DNA of 64,000 nucleotides from Methylotenera sp. (lineage in GTDB: Bacteria; Pseudomonadota; Gammaproteobacteria; Burkholderiales; Methylophilaceae). Shown here piece after piece: positions 42,671 through 54,702 of the stretch (its first letter is position 1; every line of letters starts with the position of its first letter). Below the pieces are notes generated by a model. The model was given only the letters and a program-made list of their open reading frames with translations. It was not told the DNA's origin and ran no database searches. The stretch is from contig NZ_JAQSDZ010000006.1 of assembly GCF_029946165.1 (NCBI RefSeq), positions 62,001 to 126,000 on the forward strand. The letters run 5' to 3'. Position numbers and translations under genes: made by a program.

Positions 42671-42906
42671 ATGGTTTTGAACTTAAAATCCCCTGCTACC
42701 GCGCTTGTTCTTCTAAGTTTCATGGGAGCTTTCGGCAAGCGGCTGTCTGAGCGTAGCGAGTTTCCGCTTGACGCCCATTAAGCTTAGCAGAACAGGATTC
42801 AAGCGGGAAGGGGTAGCCTTTTCTTTGGTTTCTTTCTTTTGGCTAAGCAACAGAAAGAAACTCGCAAGTCGCGCGAAAGCGACCACTTACATACGGCGTA
42901 ATGCCT

Positions 42907-44597
<1,691 letters not shown>

Positions 44598-44605
44598 TTA
44601 TACTC

Positions 44606-44703
44606 CCTCCCCATTTTAAGAGGGAGGGTTGGGGCGGGGTAAAATCGATGAAACTTATAATGTTCTACCCCCATCCTAGCCTTCCCCCTTGAATGGGGAA
44701 GGA
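44606..44703. repeat. Family C GC-skewed repeats (two divergent copies)
   Basis: CTCCCTCCCCATTTTAAGAGGGAGGGTTGGGGCGGGG and ACCCCCATCCTAGCCTTCCCCCTTGAATGGGGAAGGA. Confidence 0.7.
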
Positions 44704-44714
44704 ATATCTTATAA

Positions 44715-45503
44715 TTATGCAAATACTCTAGCTAGCTCGGCACCTGGATCTGGTTGGCGCATAAACGCTTCGCCCACTAAGAACGCATGCACATCGTTAT
44801 CGCGCATTAACTTCACGTCTTCTGGCGTGAAAATACCTGACTCCGTGACCACAAAGCGGTCTTCTGGCAACACTTTGAGTAAATCTAGTGTCGTTTGTAG
44901 CGTTACATCGAAAGTGCGTAAATTACGGTTGTTAATGCCAATGAGCGGTGTATCTAACTGCAAAGCCAATTCAAGCTCATCTGCATCGTGCACTTCTACC
45001 AATACTGCCATGCCTAAGTCATGTGCGAGCTGTTCTAAAGCGCGCATTTGCTTAACTTCCAGCGCGGCTACTATCAACAAAATACAATCTGCACCCATCG
45101 CCCGTGCTTCAAATACTTGGTATGGGTCTATCATAAAGTCTTTACGCAACACTGGCAGTTTGCATGCTTTGCGTGCTTGTTTTAAATAGTCTGCGCTGCC
45201 TTGAAAATACTCAACGTCAGTAAGCACTGACAAACACGCCGCGCCGCCTTTTTCATAGCTTTTGGCGATTTCAGCGGGGTTAAAATCTTCCCGAATAACG
45301 CCTTTTGATGGGCTCGCTTTTTTGATTTCTGCAATCACCGCAGGTTTGTTAGCACTAACTTTTTTAAAGATACTGCCAACAAAATCACGCGGATCGCCTT
45401 GCGCTTCAGCTTGCTTTTGCAGCTCAGCCAAACTGACTAGACCTTTGCTGGCGGCAACTTCTTGCTCTTTAGTCGCTAAAATTTTCTTTAAGATATCACT
45501 CAT
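44715..45503 (-). CDS. trpC: Indole-3-glycerol phosphate synthase
   Basis: [44 protein letters not shown]. Confidence 0.97.
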   Translation of the reverse strand: MSDILKKILATKEQEVAASKGLVSLAELQKQAEAQGDPRDFVGSIFKKVSANKPAVIAEIKKASPSKGVIREDFNPAEIAKSYEKGGAACLSVLTDVEYFQGSADYLKQARKACKLPVLRKDFMIDPYQVFEARAMGADCILLIVAALEVKQMRALEQLAHDLGMAVLVEVHDADELELALQLDTPLIGINNRNLRTFDVTLQTTLDLLKVLPEDRFVVTESGIFTPEDVKLMRDNDVHAFLVGEAFMRQPDPGAELARVFA

Positions 45504-45948
45504 ATTTTTTTGCCTTATGTTCTAACCAACCAGCCGCATGATTGCCGCGTGGGTCTTTGTGTGTCCAATGTACTGTGCCGCCTTTTGGCGTATAGACGTA
45601 TTCACCTTTAAAGCTCACAGTGTCGCCTTCGTGAATATCATCCACACGCGGTGCCAAATCAATATTATGGGCGATTAAAATCGTAATATTGTCACTGACT
45701 TTTAGTAAAAACTTTTGGTGCTGCAAGCCGTTAGTGTCATCTTTTAACAGCTTAACCACAACACCACTGCCTTGAACTTGCGGTAAATTGCGATGCGCAC
45801 CATAGGCTTCAACAATCGCGCCAGCGTCTATATTGTCAGATGAATAAACAGATGCTGACTCTAGCAGTTGTGGGTTGTTAGGTGCGTGGCAAGCGGCAAA
45901 ACTAAGTGCTAAAAAGATTGCTAATAATATTAAAAATTGCTTTTTCAT
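45496..45948 (-). CDS. DUF3465-like exported protein
   Basis: Signal/lipobox-like N-terminus, [50 protein letters not shown]. Confidence 0.7.
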   Translation of the reverse strand: MKKQFLILLAIFLALSFAACHAPNNPQLLESASVYSSDNIDAGAIVEAYGAHRNLPQVQGSGVVVKLLKDDTNGLQHQKFLLKVSDNITILIAHNIDLAPRVDDIHEGDTVSFKGEYVYTPKGGTVHWTHKDPRGNHAAGWLEHKAKKYE

Positions 45949-46018
45949 AATCTTGTTTTCATTTTAAGTGCTTTGCACAAACTTAAATTTAGCTGTATTT
46001 TTAGCAAAATTATCAAAA

Positions 46019-46129
46019 GTCCGTCATACCAGCGTAGGCTGGTATCCAGTCAGATTTCAATCTTAGTGATTGTAATTTAGCACTCTAATATTTAACCTTG
46101 ACTGGATTCCGTCCTCCGACGGAATGACG
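46019..46129. repeat. Family B inverted pair with ~50-bp spacer
   Basis: GTCATACCAGCGTAGGCTGGTATCCAGT ... ACTGGATTCCGTCCTCCGACGGAATGACG. Confidence 0.8.
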
Positions 46130-46171
46130 AGTTTATAAGTTTTTATGATTAAAATGCATTTCCCCAAAGCC

Positions 46172-47203
46172 TTAAGCTGCTTTCAATGCATTTAATTTAG
46201 CTAAAGCAAGACCATTATCAATCACTTCACGCGCTTTATTGATGCCACTTTGCAAGCTATCCGCAACACCAGAAACATAAATTGCTGCGCCTGCATTCAA
46301 CAACACAATGTCGCGCGCTGCGCCTTTTTTACCATTGAGCACATCTAAAATCATCGCTTTTGATTCTTCAGCGTTTTGCACTTGTATGGTGTTTAAGTCA
46401 TGTATTGGCATATCAAACTGGTTGGGGTTAATGGTGTATTGATTAACTGCACCGTCTTTTAACTCGGCCACATAGGTGTCACCCGTAAAAGAAATCTCAT
46501 CCATACCATCAGCGCCGTGCACAACCATGACGTGCGTGCTGCCTAAGCGCTGCAATACTTGCGCAAGTAGCAGTGTAAGGTCTTTATGAAACACGCCCAT
46601 CACTTGCCGTTTAGCGCCCGCAGGGTTAGTCATCGGGCCAAGCAAGTTGAACAGAGTGCGAATGCCCATCTCACGACGTACAGGCGCGGCATGCTTCATA
46701 GCACTATGGTGGTTGGGGGCGAACATAAAGCCAATACCGATGCTATCAACGCATTGAGCGACTTGCTCTGGAGATAAGTTCACGTTCACACCTAAAACTT
46801 CTAACACATCCGCACTGCCGCAGGTTGATGAAACAGAACGTCCACCATGCTTGGCTACTTTTGCACCCGCTGCTGCTGCAACAAAGGCACATACCGTTGA
46901 CACGTTAAATGTTTGAATGCCATCGCCACCCGTGCCGCAAGTATCAATCAAGTGGCTTGTGTCGTTAATCGTGACTTTAGTTGAAAGGTCGCGCATGACT
47001 TTAGCGGCGGCAGAGATTTCATCGACCGTTTCGCCTTTCATGCGTAAGCCCATCAACAAGCTGGAAATTTGCACCGCAGTTAACTCGCCAGACATCATCA
47101 TGCGCATGATTTCTAGCATTTGCGCATGGGTAAAGTCCTTGCGATCAAGCAGTAGCTGTAAGGCTTCTTTGAAGCTGATGTCGATTTGCTTTCCTTCAGC
47201 CAT
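46172..47203 (-). CDS. trpD: Anthranilate phosphoribosyltransferase
   Basis: DTCGTGGDGIQTFNVST, KHGGRSVSSTCGSADVLE, GPMTNPAGAKRQV. Confidence 0.97.
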   Translation of the reverse strand: MAEGKQIDISFKEALQLLLDRKDFTHAQMLEIMRMMMSGELTAVQISSLLMGLRMKGETVDEISAAAKVMRDLSTKVTINDTSHLIDTCGTGGDGIQTFNVSTVCAFVAAAAGAKVAKHGGRSVSSTCGSADVLEVLGVNVNLSPEQVAQCVDSIGIGFMFAPNHHSAMKHAAPVRREMGIRTLFNLLGPMTNPAGAKRQVMGVFHKDLTLLLAQVLQRLGSTHVMVVHGADGMDEISFTGDTYVAELKDGAVNQYTINPNQFDMPIHDLNTIQVQNAEESKAMILDVLNGKKGAARDIVLLNAGAAIYVSGVADSLQSGINKAREVIDNGLALAKLNALKAA

Positions 47204-47769
47204 TACTTTTCCTTCAGGAAATTATCCAGCAACTCGTGGCCGTATTCCGTGAGGATGGATTCTGGGTGAAATTGCACCCCTTCTACACGCAAGGTTTTAT
47301 GACGCACGCCCATAATTTCGCCATCGTCAGTCCATGCGGTGATTTCTAGGCAATCTGGTATGGTTTCTTTTTCAATCACCAATGAGTGATAACGTGTTGC
47401 GGTGTAAGGGTTTGGCAAATCTTTAAACACACCAATATTTTTATGGTGAATCAATGAAGTTTTGCCATGCATTAAAGTTTTAGCTTTAATAATATGACCG
47501 CCAAAAGCCTGACCGATACTTTGATGGCCTAAGCAAACGCCAAGCAATGGAATCTTACCTGCGAACTCTTTAATAAGCGGCACGCTAATACCAGCCTCAT
47601 TCGGCGTACATGGACCTGGTGAAATAACGATATGGTCAGGCTTAAGTGAGGCAACCTTAGCTAAATCAATTTCATCATTGCGATACACCTGCACGTCTTG
47701 CCCTAACTCACCTAAATACTGCACCAAGTTATAAGTAAAAGAATCGTAATTATCTATCATGAGTAACAT
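47203..47769 (-). CDS. trpG: Anthranilate synthase component II
   Basis: [41 protein letters not shown]. Confidence 0.97.
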   Translation of the reverse strand: MLLMIDNYDSFTYNLVQYLGELGQDVQVYRNDEIDLAKVASLKPDHIVISPGPCTPNEAGISVPLIKEFAGKIPLLGVCLGHQSIGQAFGGHIIKAKTLMHGKTSLIHHKNIGVFKDLPNPYTATRYHSLVIEKETIPDCLEITAWTDDGEIMGVRHKTLRVEGVQFHPESILTEYGHELLDNFLKEK

Positions 47770-47770
47770 A

Positions 47771-49279
47771 TTAACTCCCTGCTTTCGGTGCCGCATCTAT
47801 ATTCGAGTCTAACCCTGCTTGAACTAATTCAGCCGCACGTAGCACTGCCTTGGCCTTGTTCTGCGTTTCTTCCCATTCCGAGAGTGGCACGGAATCTGCA
47901 ACAATGCCAGCACCTGCTTGCACGTAGAGCATATTGTTTTTAATCACACCAGTTCTAATGGCAATTGCCACATCCATATCCCCGTTGAAGCCTAAGTAGC
48001 CCACCGCACCTGCGTAAATGCCACGTTTGCTTGGTTCTAGCTCATCAATGATTTCCATCGCGCGGACTTTTGGCGCGCCGCTTACCGTACCTGCGGGGAA
48101 GGTTGCTTTAATCACATCAATCGCGTCCATACCAGCTTTGAGTTTGCCTTCCACATTGCTGACGATATGCATCACGTGTGAATAGCGCTCAATCATCATA
48201 TTATCGGTAACTTTTACACTACCAGTTTGTGCGACGCGACCAACATCATTACGGCCTAAATCCATCAGTTGTACATGCTCTGCACGCTCTTTAGGGTCTG
48301 CTAATAACTCCACTGCCAGCGCCAAATCTTGCTCGCGGGTTTTGCCGCGTGGGCGCGTACCTGCAATCGGTCTTGCCGTCACAGTACCATTTTCTAAGCG
48401 CACTAAAATCTCAGGTGATGCGCCGACCACATGGTGATCGCCCATATCGTAATAGAACATATAAGGTGATGGATTTAAGCTGCGTAAGGCGCGATACAAA
48501 CTTAATGGTGGCGCTGTGAATTTTTGCGACATACGTTGCGACAAAACAACCTGCATAATGTCGCCATCTAAAATGTATTGTTGGGCTTTTTTAACCGCGG
48601 CTTTGAAATTATCTTCACCAAACTCTGAAACGGCTACTGAAGATTCTGATGGGCTAGATTGTGGAATCGTTGCATTTTTACGTAACATTTTGGCTAGCTC
48701 ATTTAAGCGATTTAGCGCTGTCTCGTAAGCGTTGGCTTGGTCTGTGTTAGCATAAACTATGAAATATAGCTTGCTGCTTAGGTTATCAACAACAGCAATT
48801 TCTTCTGACACCATGAGCAATACGTCAGGCACGTTAATCGCATCGGGCTTTTGTACGCCAGCTAAACGTTTTTCAATATAGCGCACGGTTTCATAGCCAA
48901 AATAACCAGCTAAACCACCAGTAAAACGCGGCAAACCTTCATAAGGCGGCGTTTTGTAGCGTGCTTGAAAGCTTTTAACAAAGTCTAATGGATTGGTGTT
49001 TTCTACAGTTTCAACAACGACATTATTTTCAAGCACTTGTACTTGATTATCGTACGCTATGATACGTGTTTTGGCAGGCAAGCCAATAATTGAGTAGCGA
49101 CCAAAGCGCTCACCACCTTGTACGGACTCAAGCAGGTATGAAAAAGGTTGATTGGCTAATTTTAGATACAGTGACAAAGGCGTATCTAAATCGGCAAAGG
49201 TTTCCAGCACTAGCGGGATGCGGTTAAATCCTTTTGCTGCTAGAGCATCGAATTCTGTTTTATTAATTGTGGTAAACAT
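47771..49279 (-). CDS. trpE: Anthranilate synthase component I
   Basis: [55 protein letters not shown]. Confidence 0.97.
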   Translation of the reverse strand: MFTTINKTEFDALAAKGFNRIPLVLETFADLDTPLSLYLKLANQPFSYLLESVQGGERFGRYSIIGLPAKTRIIAYDNQVQVLENNVVVETVENTNPLDFVKSFQARYKTPPYEGLPRFTGGLAGYFGYETVRYIEKRLAGVQKPDAINVPDVLLMVSEEIAVVDNLSSKLYFIVYANTDQANAYETALNRLNELAKMLRKNATIPQSSPSESSVAVSEFGEDNFKAAVKKAQQYILDGDIMQVVLSQRMSQKFTAPPLSLYRALRSLNPSPYMFYYDMGDHHVVGASPEILVRLENGTVTARPIAGTRPRGKTREQDLALAVELLADPKERAEHVQLMDLGRNDVGRVAQTGSVKVTDNMMIERYSHVMHIVSNVEGKLKAGMDAIDVIKATFPAGTVSGAPKVRAMEIIDELEPSKRGIYAGAVGYLGFNGDMDVAIAIRTGVIKNNMLYVQAGAGIVADSVPLSEWEETQNKAKAVLRAAELVQAGLDSNIDAAPKAGS

Positions 49280-49464
49280 GATGTAAAAATCTTTCTAATA
49301 ATTTTCTAGTATTTGCGGCTGCACTTTTGCGGTATAACTCGACCGCATTGGCTACACGCCTGTTGGTTGCTGGCAAGGTCGGCTCAGCTTCGCCAAGAGC
49401 CACGCCAGCTTAGAAAAGTATTATTAAAATTCATCATATTCACTTAATTCTGTTCGTAAAGTTA

Positions 49465-50157
49465 TTAAAGCAAAACTGTAATTAAATTCTTTGAGACCAA
49501 TTCAGTTAAATTCTCAATCATTGCATCGACTTTAGACTCATCAATCGACCGTCCCTGATTATAACCGTAAGGCACGGTAACAATAAAGCAACCCGCAGCG
49601 TGTGCCGCTGTAATGTCCGTATCTGAATCACCGACTAACATCGCCTCAAAAGTATGAATATCTAGCTTTTCACAAATGTGCTGCAACTGCATAGGGTCAG
49701 GCTTCTTTTTTGGCAAACTATCACCAGACACCACAATCTCGAAAAATTCTGCCAAACCACTTTTATGCAACAAAGGCAAAGTGAATTTTTCTGGCTTATT
49801 GGTTACACAAGCCAGCTTCAAACCTTTGTTACGCAAGGCTTGTAAGCCTTCTACAACACCGTCATACGGCTTACTATCACTTACATTATTTGCGTAATGA
49901 GAGAAAAACGAACTCTCAGCTTGAGCAAATAACGCGGTATCAGGCTCATCGTTCAAGCGAGTAATGTGCAACTGACTATTCAAGCAGCGCTTAATCAGCA
50001 CTGCCGCGCCTTCACCAATATAACTTTCAACCTGCTTCTCGGGCAACACTGGCAAATTCAAATCAGCCAGCATTAAGTTGATTGCGGATGCGATTTCTGG
50101 CGCGCTGTCTACCAAAGTGCCGTCAAGATCCAGCATGACGGCTTTTACTCTAAACAT
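49465..50157 (-). CDS. gph: Phosphoglycolate phosphatase
   Basis: VMLDLDGTLVDSAPEI, CVTNKP, VGDSDTDITAAHAAG. Confidence 0.92.
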   Translation of the reverse strand: MFRVKAVMLDLDGTLVDSAPEIASAINLMLADLNLPVLPEKQVESYIGEGAAVLIKRCLNSQLHITRLNDEPDTALFAQAESSFFSHYANNVSDSKPYDGVVEGLQALRNKGLKLACVTNKPEKFTLPLLHKSGLAEFFEIVVSGDSLPKKKPDPMQLQHICEKLDIHTFEAMLVGDSDTDITAAHAAGCFIVTVPYGYNQGRSIDESKVDAMIENLTELVSKNLITVLL

Positions 50158-50193
50158 GAACAGTCGACTTAAATGCTAAAGATAATTGAGCTT

Positions 50194-50901
50194 TTAAACA
50201 GTTGCCAATGCAGCACGCATTTCGCCAACTACCGTGTTATAGCGGTTTTTATCAGCGTCGTTACCTTTAGTGAAAATCGCGCTACCAGCTACAAATGTGT
50301 CAGCACCTGCACGAGCGATTTCAGCAATGTTTTGCGCATTAACGCCACCATCAACTTCTAACCAAATTTGACGGCCTGTTTTCTCGTAGTAAGCATCAAT
50401 CTTAGCGCGAGCCAATTTCAATTTTTCCAATGTTTCTGGAATAAATTTTTGACCACCAAAGCCAGGGTTAACTGACATCAATAAAATCATATCGACTTTA
50501 TCCATCACGTGATCTAAGTAGCTTAATGAAGTCGCTGGGTTAAATACCAAGCCAGATTTACAGCCTAAATCACGCACCATAGCAAGGCTGCGGTCGATAT
50601 GCTCAGAAGCTTCTGGATGGAAAGTAATGATGTTCGCGCCTGCTTTTGCAAAGTCAGGAATAATACGATCCACTGGTTTTACCATTAAATGCACGTCAAT
50701 CAGCGCGCCAGCTTTTTGTGAAATTTCACGAATCGCATCACAAACTAAAGGGCCAATCGTCAAGTTAGGCACGTAGTGGTTATCCATCACATCAAAATGC
50801 ACTAAATCTGTACCTGATGTAATTACATCATCGATTTCTTGGCCTAATTTAGCAAAGTTTGCAGAAAGAATACTAGGGGCAATTCTAAAAGTTTTATCCA
50901 T
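50194..50901 (-). CDS. rpe: Ribulose-phosphate 3-epimerase
   Basis: [50 protein letters not shown]. Confidence 0.97.
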   Translation of the reverse strand: MDKTFRIAPSILSANFAKLGQEIDDVITSGTDLVHFDVMDNHYVPNLTIGPLVCDAIREISQKAGALIDVHLMVKPVDRIIPDFAKAGANIITFHPEASEHIDRSLAMVRDLGCKSGLVFNPATSLSYLDHVMDKVDMILLMSVNPGFGGQKFIPETLEKLKLARAKIDAYYEKTGRQIWLEVDGGVNAQNIAEIARAGADTFVAGSAIFTKGNDADKNRYNTVVGEMRAALATV

Positions 50902-51021
50902 GACGAAAATCCAAAAGTCCAAAAAATTAAGTAATAAGTCGTTATTTTAACGCCATTTTGCACTTTTTGGATATGTGCCTTGCTTAACATAAGCCAATAC
51001 ATCAAAATTACGGCTTTAAGG

Positions 51022-51159
51022 ATGCTTGTATGAATACAGGTTTCTATATTAGACAAGGCGCAAGTGAAAAATAATGACGCAGCATATGGATGTATATGTA
51101 AGGAATTATTTTTAATGAGCAACGCAGTATAATAACGAAAAATGTATTGATACAAGCAT
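51022..51159. repeat. MITE-like long imperfect palindrome in the rpe/hemA intergenic region
   Basis: Perfect 10-bp outer arms ATGCTTGTAT / ATACAAGCAT and perfect 9-bp inner arms AAAAATAAT / ATTATTTTT. Confidence 0.6.
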
Positions 51160-51163
51160 ACTT

Positions 51164-52423
51164 ATGCAGCTATATGTAATCGGCGTTAACCACACGACCG
51201 CACCCGTCCAGATTCGAGAAAATGTCGCTTTCAACAGCGAACATCTAGGTAGCGCCTTGCGCGAACTCACCTCGCACGATGCGACTGAAGCGGCAATTCT
51301 ATCAACCTGCAACCGCACTGAACTCTATTGCAGCGCAGAAAATCCTGAAAAACCACTGCAATGGCTGTCGCACTATCATAAGCTAGATACAAGCAGCATT
51401 CAGCCTTACATTTACACCTTACCCAATGACGAAGCCGTAAAACACGCCTTTAGAGTAGCTTCTGGCCTAGATAGCATGGTGTTAGGCGAAGCACAAATTT
51501 TGGGGCAATTTAAGCAGTCCGTTAAAATCGCTCAAGATGCAGGCACTTTAGGCACCTTGCTACATAAATTATTTCAACGCACTTTTGAAGTGGCAAAAGA
51601 GGTGCGCACCAACACAGACATTGGCGCAAACTCTATTTCAATGTCCGCAGCTGCGGTCAAGTTGGGGCAACGTATTTTTGGCGACATCAGCCAGCAAAAA
51701 GTGTTGTTTATTGGCGCAGGTGAAATGATAGAACTATGCGCTGACCATTTTGCCGCACAAAAACCTAAAAGCATCATGGTGGCTAACCGTACCCTAGAAC
51801 GTGGCACCGCCTTAGCAGAAAAAATCTCTTTGCAAGGCGTTAAGGCGCAGGCGATTCTGCTAAACGACCTACCAGAACGCTTTGCCGAATTTGATATTGT
51901 GATTACCAGTACTGCAAGCCAATTGCCAATTGTAGGCTTAGGCATGGTCGAAAGTGCCATTAAAGCCCGTCGCCATCGCCCGATTTTTATGGTCGATTTA
52001 GCCGTACCGCGCGACATTGAAGCTGAGGTTGCGCAACTTGATGACGTATTTTTATATACCGTTGATGACCTAGCGCAAGTGGTGACCGATGGCATGGCGA
52101 ACCGCCAAGAAGCGGCTGTAGATGCTGAAGTAATTGTGACCGCGCGTGTTGAAAATTTCATGCAGTGGATGAAAAAGCGTGATGCCATACCAACCATCAA
52201 AGCCTTACGCGACCAAGCGGAAGCCACTCGCCAAATGGAGTTAGAAAAAGCGCTCAGGCTGATTCAGAAAGGTGAAAGTGCTGAAAAAGTATTGGAAGCA
52301 TTAAGTAATGCGCTGACTAACAAATTCTTACACGCACCTAGCCATGCTTTAAATCGAGCACATGGTGAAGAACATGCCAAGCTGGAAGATGTCATTAAAC
52401 AGCTGTATTTAACCAAAAATTAG
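51164..52423 (+). CDS. hemA: Glutamyl-tRNA reductase
   Basis: [42 protein letters not shown]. Confidence 0.97.
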   Translation: MQLYVIGVNHTTAPVQIRENVAFNSEHLGSALRELTSHDATEAAILSTCNRTELYCSAENPEKPLQWLSHYHKLDTSSIQPYIYTLPNDEAVKHAFRVASGLDSMVLGEAQILGQFKQSVKIAQDAGTLGTLLHKLFQRTFEVAKEVRTNTDIGANSISMSAAAVKLGQRIFGDISQQKVLFIGAGEMIELCADHFAAQKPKSIMVANRTLERGTALAEKISLQGVKAQAILLNDLPERFAEFDIVITSTASQLPIVGLGMVESAIKARRHRPIFMVDLAVPRDIEAEVAQLDDVFLYTVDDLAQVVTDGMANRQEAAVDAEVIVTARVENFMQWMKKRDAIPTIKALRDQAEATRQMELEKALRLIQKGESAEKVLEALSNALTNKFLHAPSHALNRAHGEEHAKLEDVIKQLYLTKN

Positions 52424-52457
52424 TAAAATTAAAGTAATTCTCTAAAAGAGCCCCCGT

Positions 52458-53540
52458 ATGAAACCAAGCATGATGAGAAAGCTCGCTACCTTAAGCGAGC
52501 GCCTAGAAGAAATTAACCGCCTAATGAGCAGTGAAGGTGTGACCAATAATATGGACACCTACAGAAAGCTCAACCAAGAACACGCTGAAATTACGCCGAT
52601 TGTTGAGCAATATCACGCTTTTGTTCAAGCTGAAGCCGACATTAAAGAAGCGCAATCGATGTTGAGCGATCCTGACATGAAAGAGTTTGCGCAAGAAGAA
52701 ATTGAAAATGGTAAGGCCAAACTTGAGGCCGTAGAAAGCGCACTGCAAATTTTACTGTTACCAAAAGACCCGAATGATGAAAAAAATATCATTTTAGAAA
52801 TTCGTGCAGGTACGGGTGGTGACGAATCTGGCTTATTTGCGGGCGATTTATTCCGCATGTACAGCCGCTATGCGGAAAAACAAAAATGGAAAGTAGAAGT
52901 GCTTTCTGCCAACGAAGGCGAAGTCGGCGGCTACAAAGAAATCATTGCCAAAATTGAAGGCTATGGCGCGTACTCTAAAATGAAATTTGAATCAGGCGGG
53001 CATCGTGTTCAAAGGGTTCCTGATACTGAAACGCAAGGCCGCATTCACACCAGCGCTTGCACTGTAGCGATTTTGCCAGAAGTCGACGAAGTGAGCGATG
53101 TGGTGATTAACCCTGCCGATATTCGTCTAGATACTTTCCGTGCATCTGGCGCGGGCGGACAACACATTAACAAAACCGACTCTGCCGTGCGCATTACGCA
53201 CTTTCCTACAGGTATTGTGGTGGAATGCCAGGACGGCCGAAGCCAGCACAGCAATAAAGCACAAGCCATGATGGTGCTAGCCGCAAGAATTAAAGCCAAA
53301 CAAGTAGATGAGCAAAATAGCAAAATCGCCAGCGAGCGCCGCAACTTAATTGGCTCTGGCGACCGCTCAGAACGCATTCGCACCTACAACTACCCGCAAG
53401 GCCGCATCACCGACCACCGCATTAACTTAACTCTGTACAAAATTGACGCGATTACAGAAGGCGATATGGATGAATTGATTGGTGCGCTCGCGACTGAGCA
53501 TCAGGCTGATTTGTTGGCGACTTTGGGTGATGATAATTGA
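52458..53540 (+). CDS. prfA: Peptide chain release factor 1
   Basis: [27 protein letters not shown] with the GGQ motif. Confidence 0.97.
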   Translation: MKPSMMRKLATLSERLEEINRLMSSEGVTNNMDTYRKLNQEHAEITPIVEQYHAFVQAEADIKEAQSMLSDPDMKEFAQEEIENGKAKLEAVESALQILLLPKDPNDEKNIILEIRAGTGGDESGLFAGDLFRMYSRYAEKQKWKVEVLSANEGEVGGYKEIIAKIEGYGAYSKMKFESGGHRVQRVPDTETQGRIHTSACTVAILPEVDEVSDVVINPADIRLDTFRASGAGGQHINKTDSAVRITHFPTGIVVECQDGRSQHSNKAQAMMVLAARIKAKQVDEQNSKIASERRNLIGSGDRSERIRTYNYPQGRITDHRINLTLYKIDAITEGDMDELIGALATEHQADLLATLGDDN

Positions 53541-53641
53541 TTTTTTTAAAATTGATCGTCTGATTTCATTAAACTCCTTTCCTGTTTCTTCATAAAATTA
53601 ATAACATATCAATAATACGCTTACAGAAGCGGAAGTAACTT

Positions 53642-54358
53642 TTGCTCGGACTAATAAACCTTATGACTAAACAAAATATCATCATACTTACAGCCACAAT
53701 TACGCCACCTCTTGATGCACCAAACTTAGCAAGAATTGACCCAGAACTTCGCCTAAAGGATTACACACAAGCATTAGAGTTTTACCTAGATTGTTTATCC
53801 AAAAAAATAATTACAGGCATTGTTTTTTGTGACAATTCAGCATCAGATATATCCAACTTACAATTAATATGTAATCAACACGAAATGAGTGAAAGTATAG
53901 AACTACTCTCTTTTAATGGCTTAGACTATCCGTTAAATTATGGAAGAGGATATGGTGAGTTTAAATTAATTGATTATGTGATGACAAAATCTATTCTCAT
54001 TAATCAGCTCCCTGAAAATGCAAATATATGGAAAGTAACTGGGCGTTATATACTTAACAATCTAAACTCTATGATCAAAAGCATTCCGAAAAAATGTGAT
54101 TTTTACAGTAATTGTCGTAACTTTCCCACTTACTGGATTGACTTATATTTACTTTGCTGGAATAAAAGATCATATGGTGAAATCATCAATAATATTTACA
54201 CTCAACTTAATGAAAAAGGTGATGGTAGAGTTGCAGAGCAATATTTCCGAGAAATTTTAGATAATAAAAAATATAAATCAAAAATTCACAAACGCTTCAA
54301 ATGCACACCAGAGTTAATCGGTGTTAGGGGTTTTATGGTCGAGGTTATAAAGACATGA
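53642..54358 (+). CDS. Hypothetical protein, possibly glycosyltransferase-like
   Basis: 238 aa ORF, visibly AT-rich; IIILTATITPP..., IWKVTGRYIL...; no confident family. Confidence 0.6.
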   Translation: MLGLINLMTKQNIIILTATITPPLDAPNLARIDPELRLKDYTQALEFYLDCLSKKIITGIVFCDNSASDISNLQLICNQHEMSESIELLSFNGLDYPLNYGRGYGEFKLIDYVMTKSILINQLPENANIWKVTGRYILNNLNSMIKSIPKKCDFYSNCRNFPTYWIDLYLLCWNKRSYGEIINNIYTQLNEKGDGRVAEQYFREILDNKKYKSKIHKRFKCTPELIGVRGFMVEVIKT

Positions 54359-54450
54359 ATTACAAACTGATCATGAGAAAGTTGGCTAATAAAATGATGC
54401 CTTGGGTTTGGATCTGAACTGAGGCAGGGTATGAAAATGCTCAAGCTAGC

Positions 54451-54576
54451 TTAGGTTGGGCTGAAGTATGAAGCCCAACGTTAATTGAAGCCTCTCAAAC
54501 GTTGGGTTACGCTACGCTAACCCAACCTACAACACCTAAGTCAGGTAGGGTGGGCAAAATGCTTTATCTTGCCCAC
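54451..54576. repeat. Family D repeats (GTTGGGTTACGCTACGCTAACCCAACCTAC and GTAGGGTGGGCA..TGCCCAC types)
   Basis: Inverted GGTTGGG/CCCAACC arms, plus GTGGGCAAAATGCTTTATCTTGCCCAC hairpin. Confidence 0.75.
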
Positions 54577-54702
54577 GCTGAAACAGCGTAAAACCGCGTG
54601 TGCAACAATTTGAACACCCTACAAAACCTGATATTTCACGCTGTCATTCTCGCCGAACGGTGACGATTGAGAAACTTACGCCAACTGTTATCATCACACC
54701 TA

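Noticed and set aside
46019-46129. Insertion sequence with terminal inverted repeats
   Set aside because: Only ~110 bp with no coding capacity; better described as a paired palindromic repeat than an IS.
49280-49460. Classical trp attenuator leader upstream of trpE
   Set aside because: No short ORF with consecutive Trp codons and no terminator U-tract at the expected place.
51574-52227. 217-aa antisense ORF in hemA
   Set aside because: Ser/Ala/Arg-rich shadow frame opposite a well-conserved gene.
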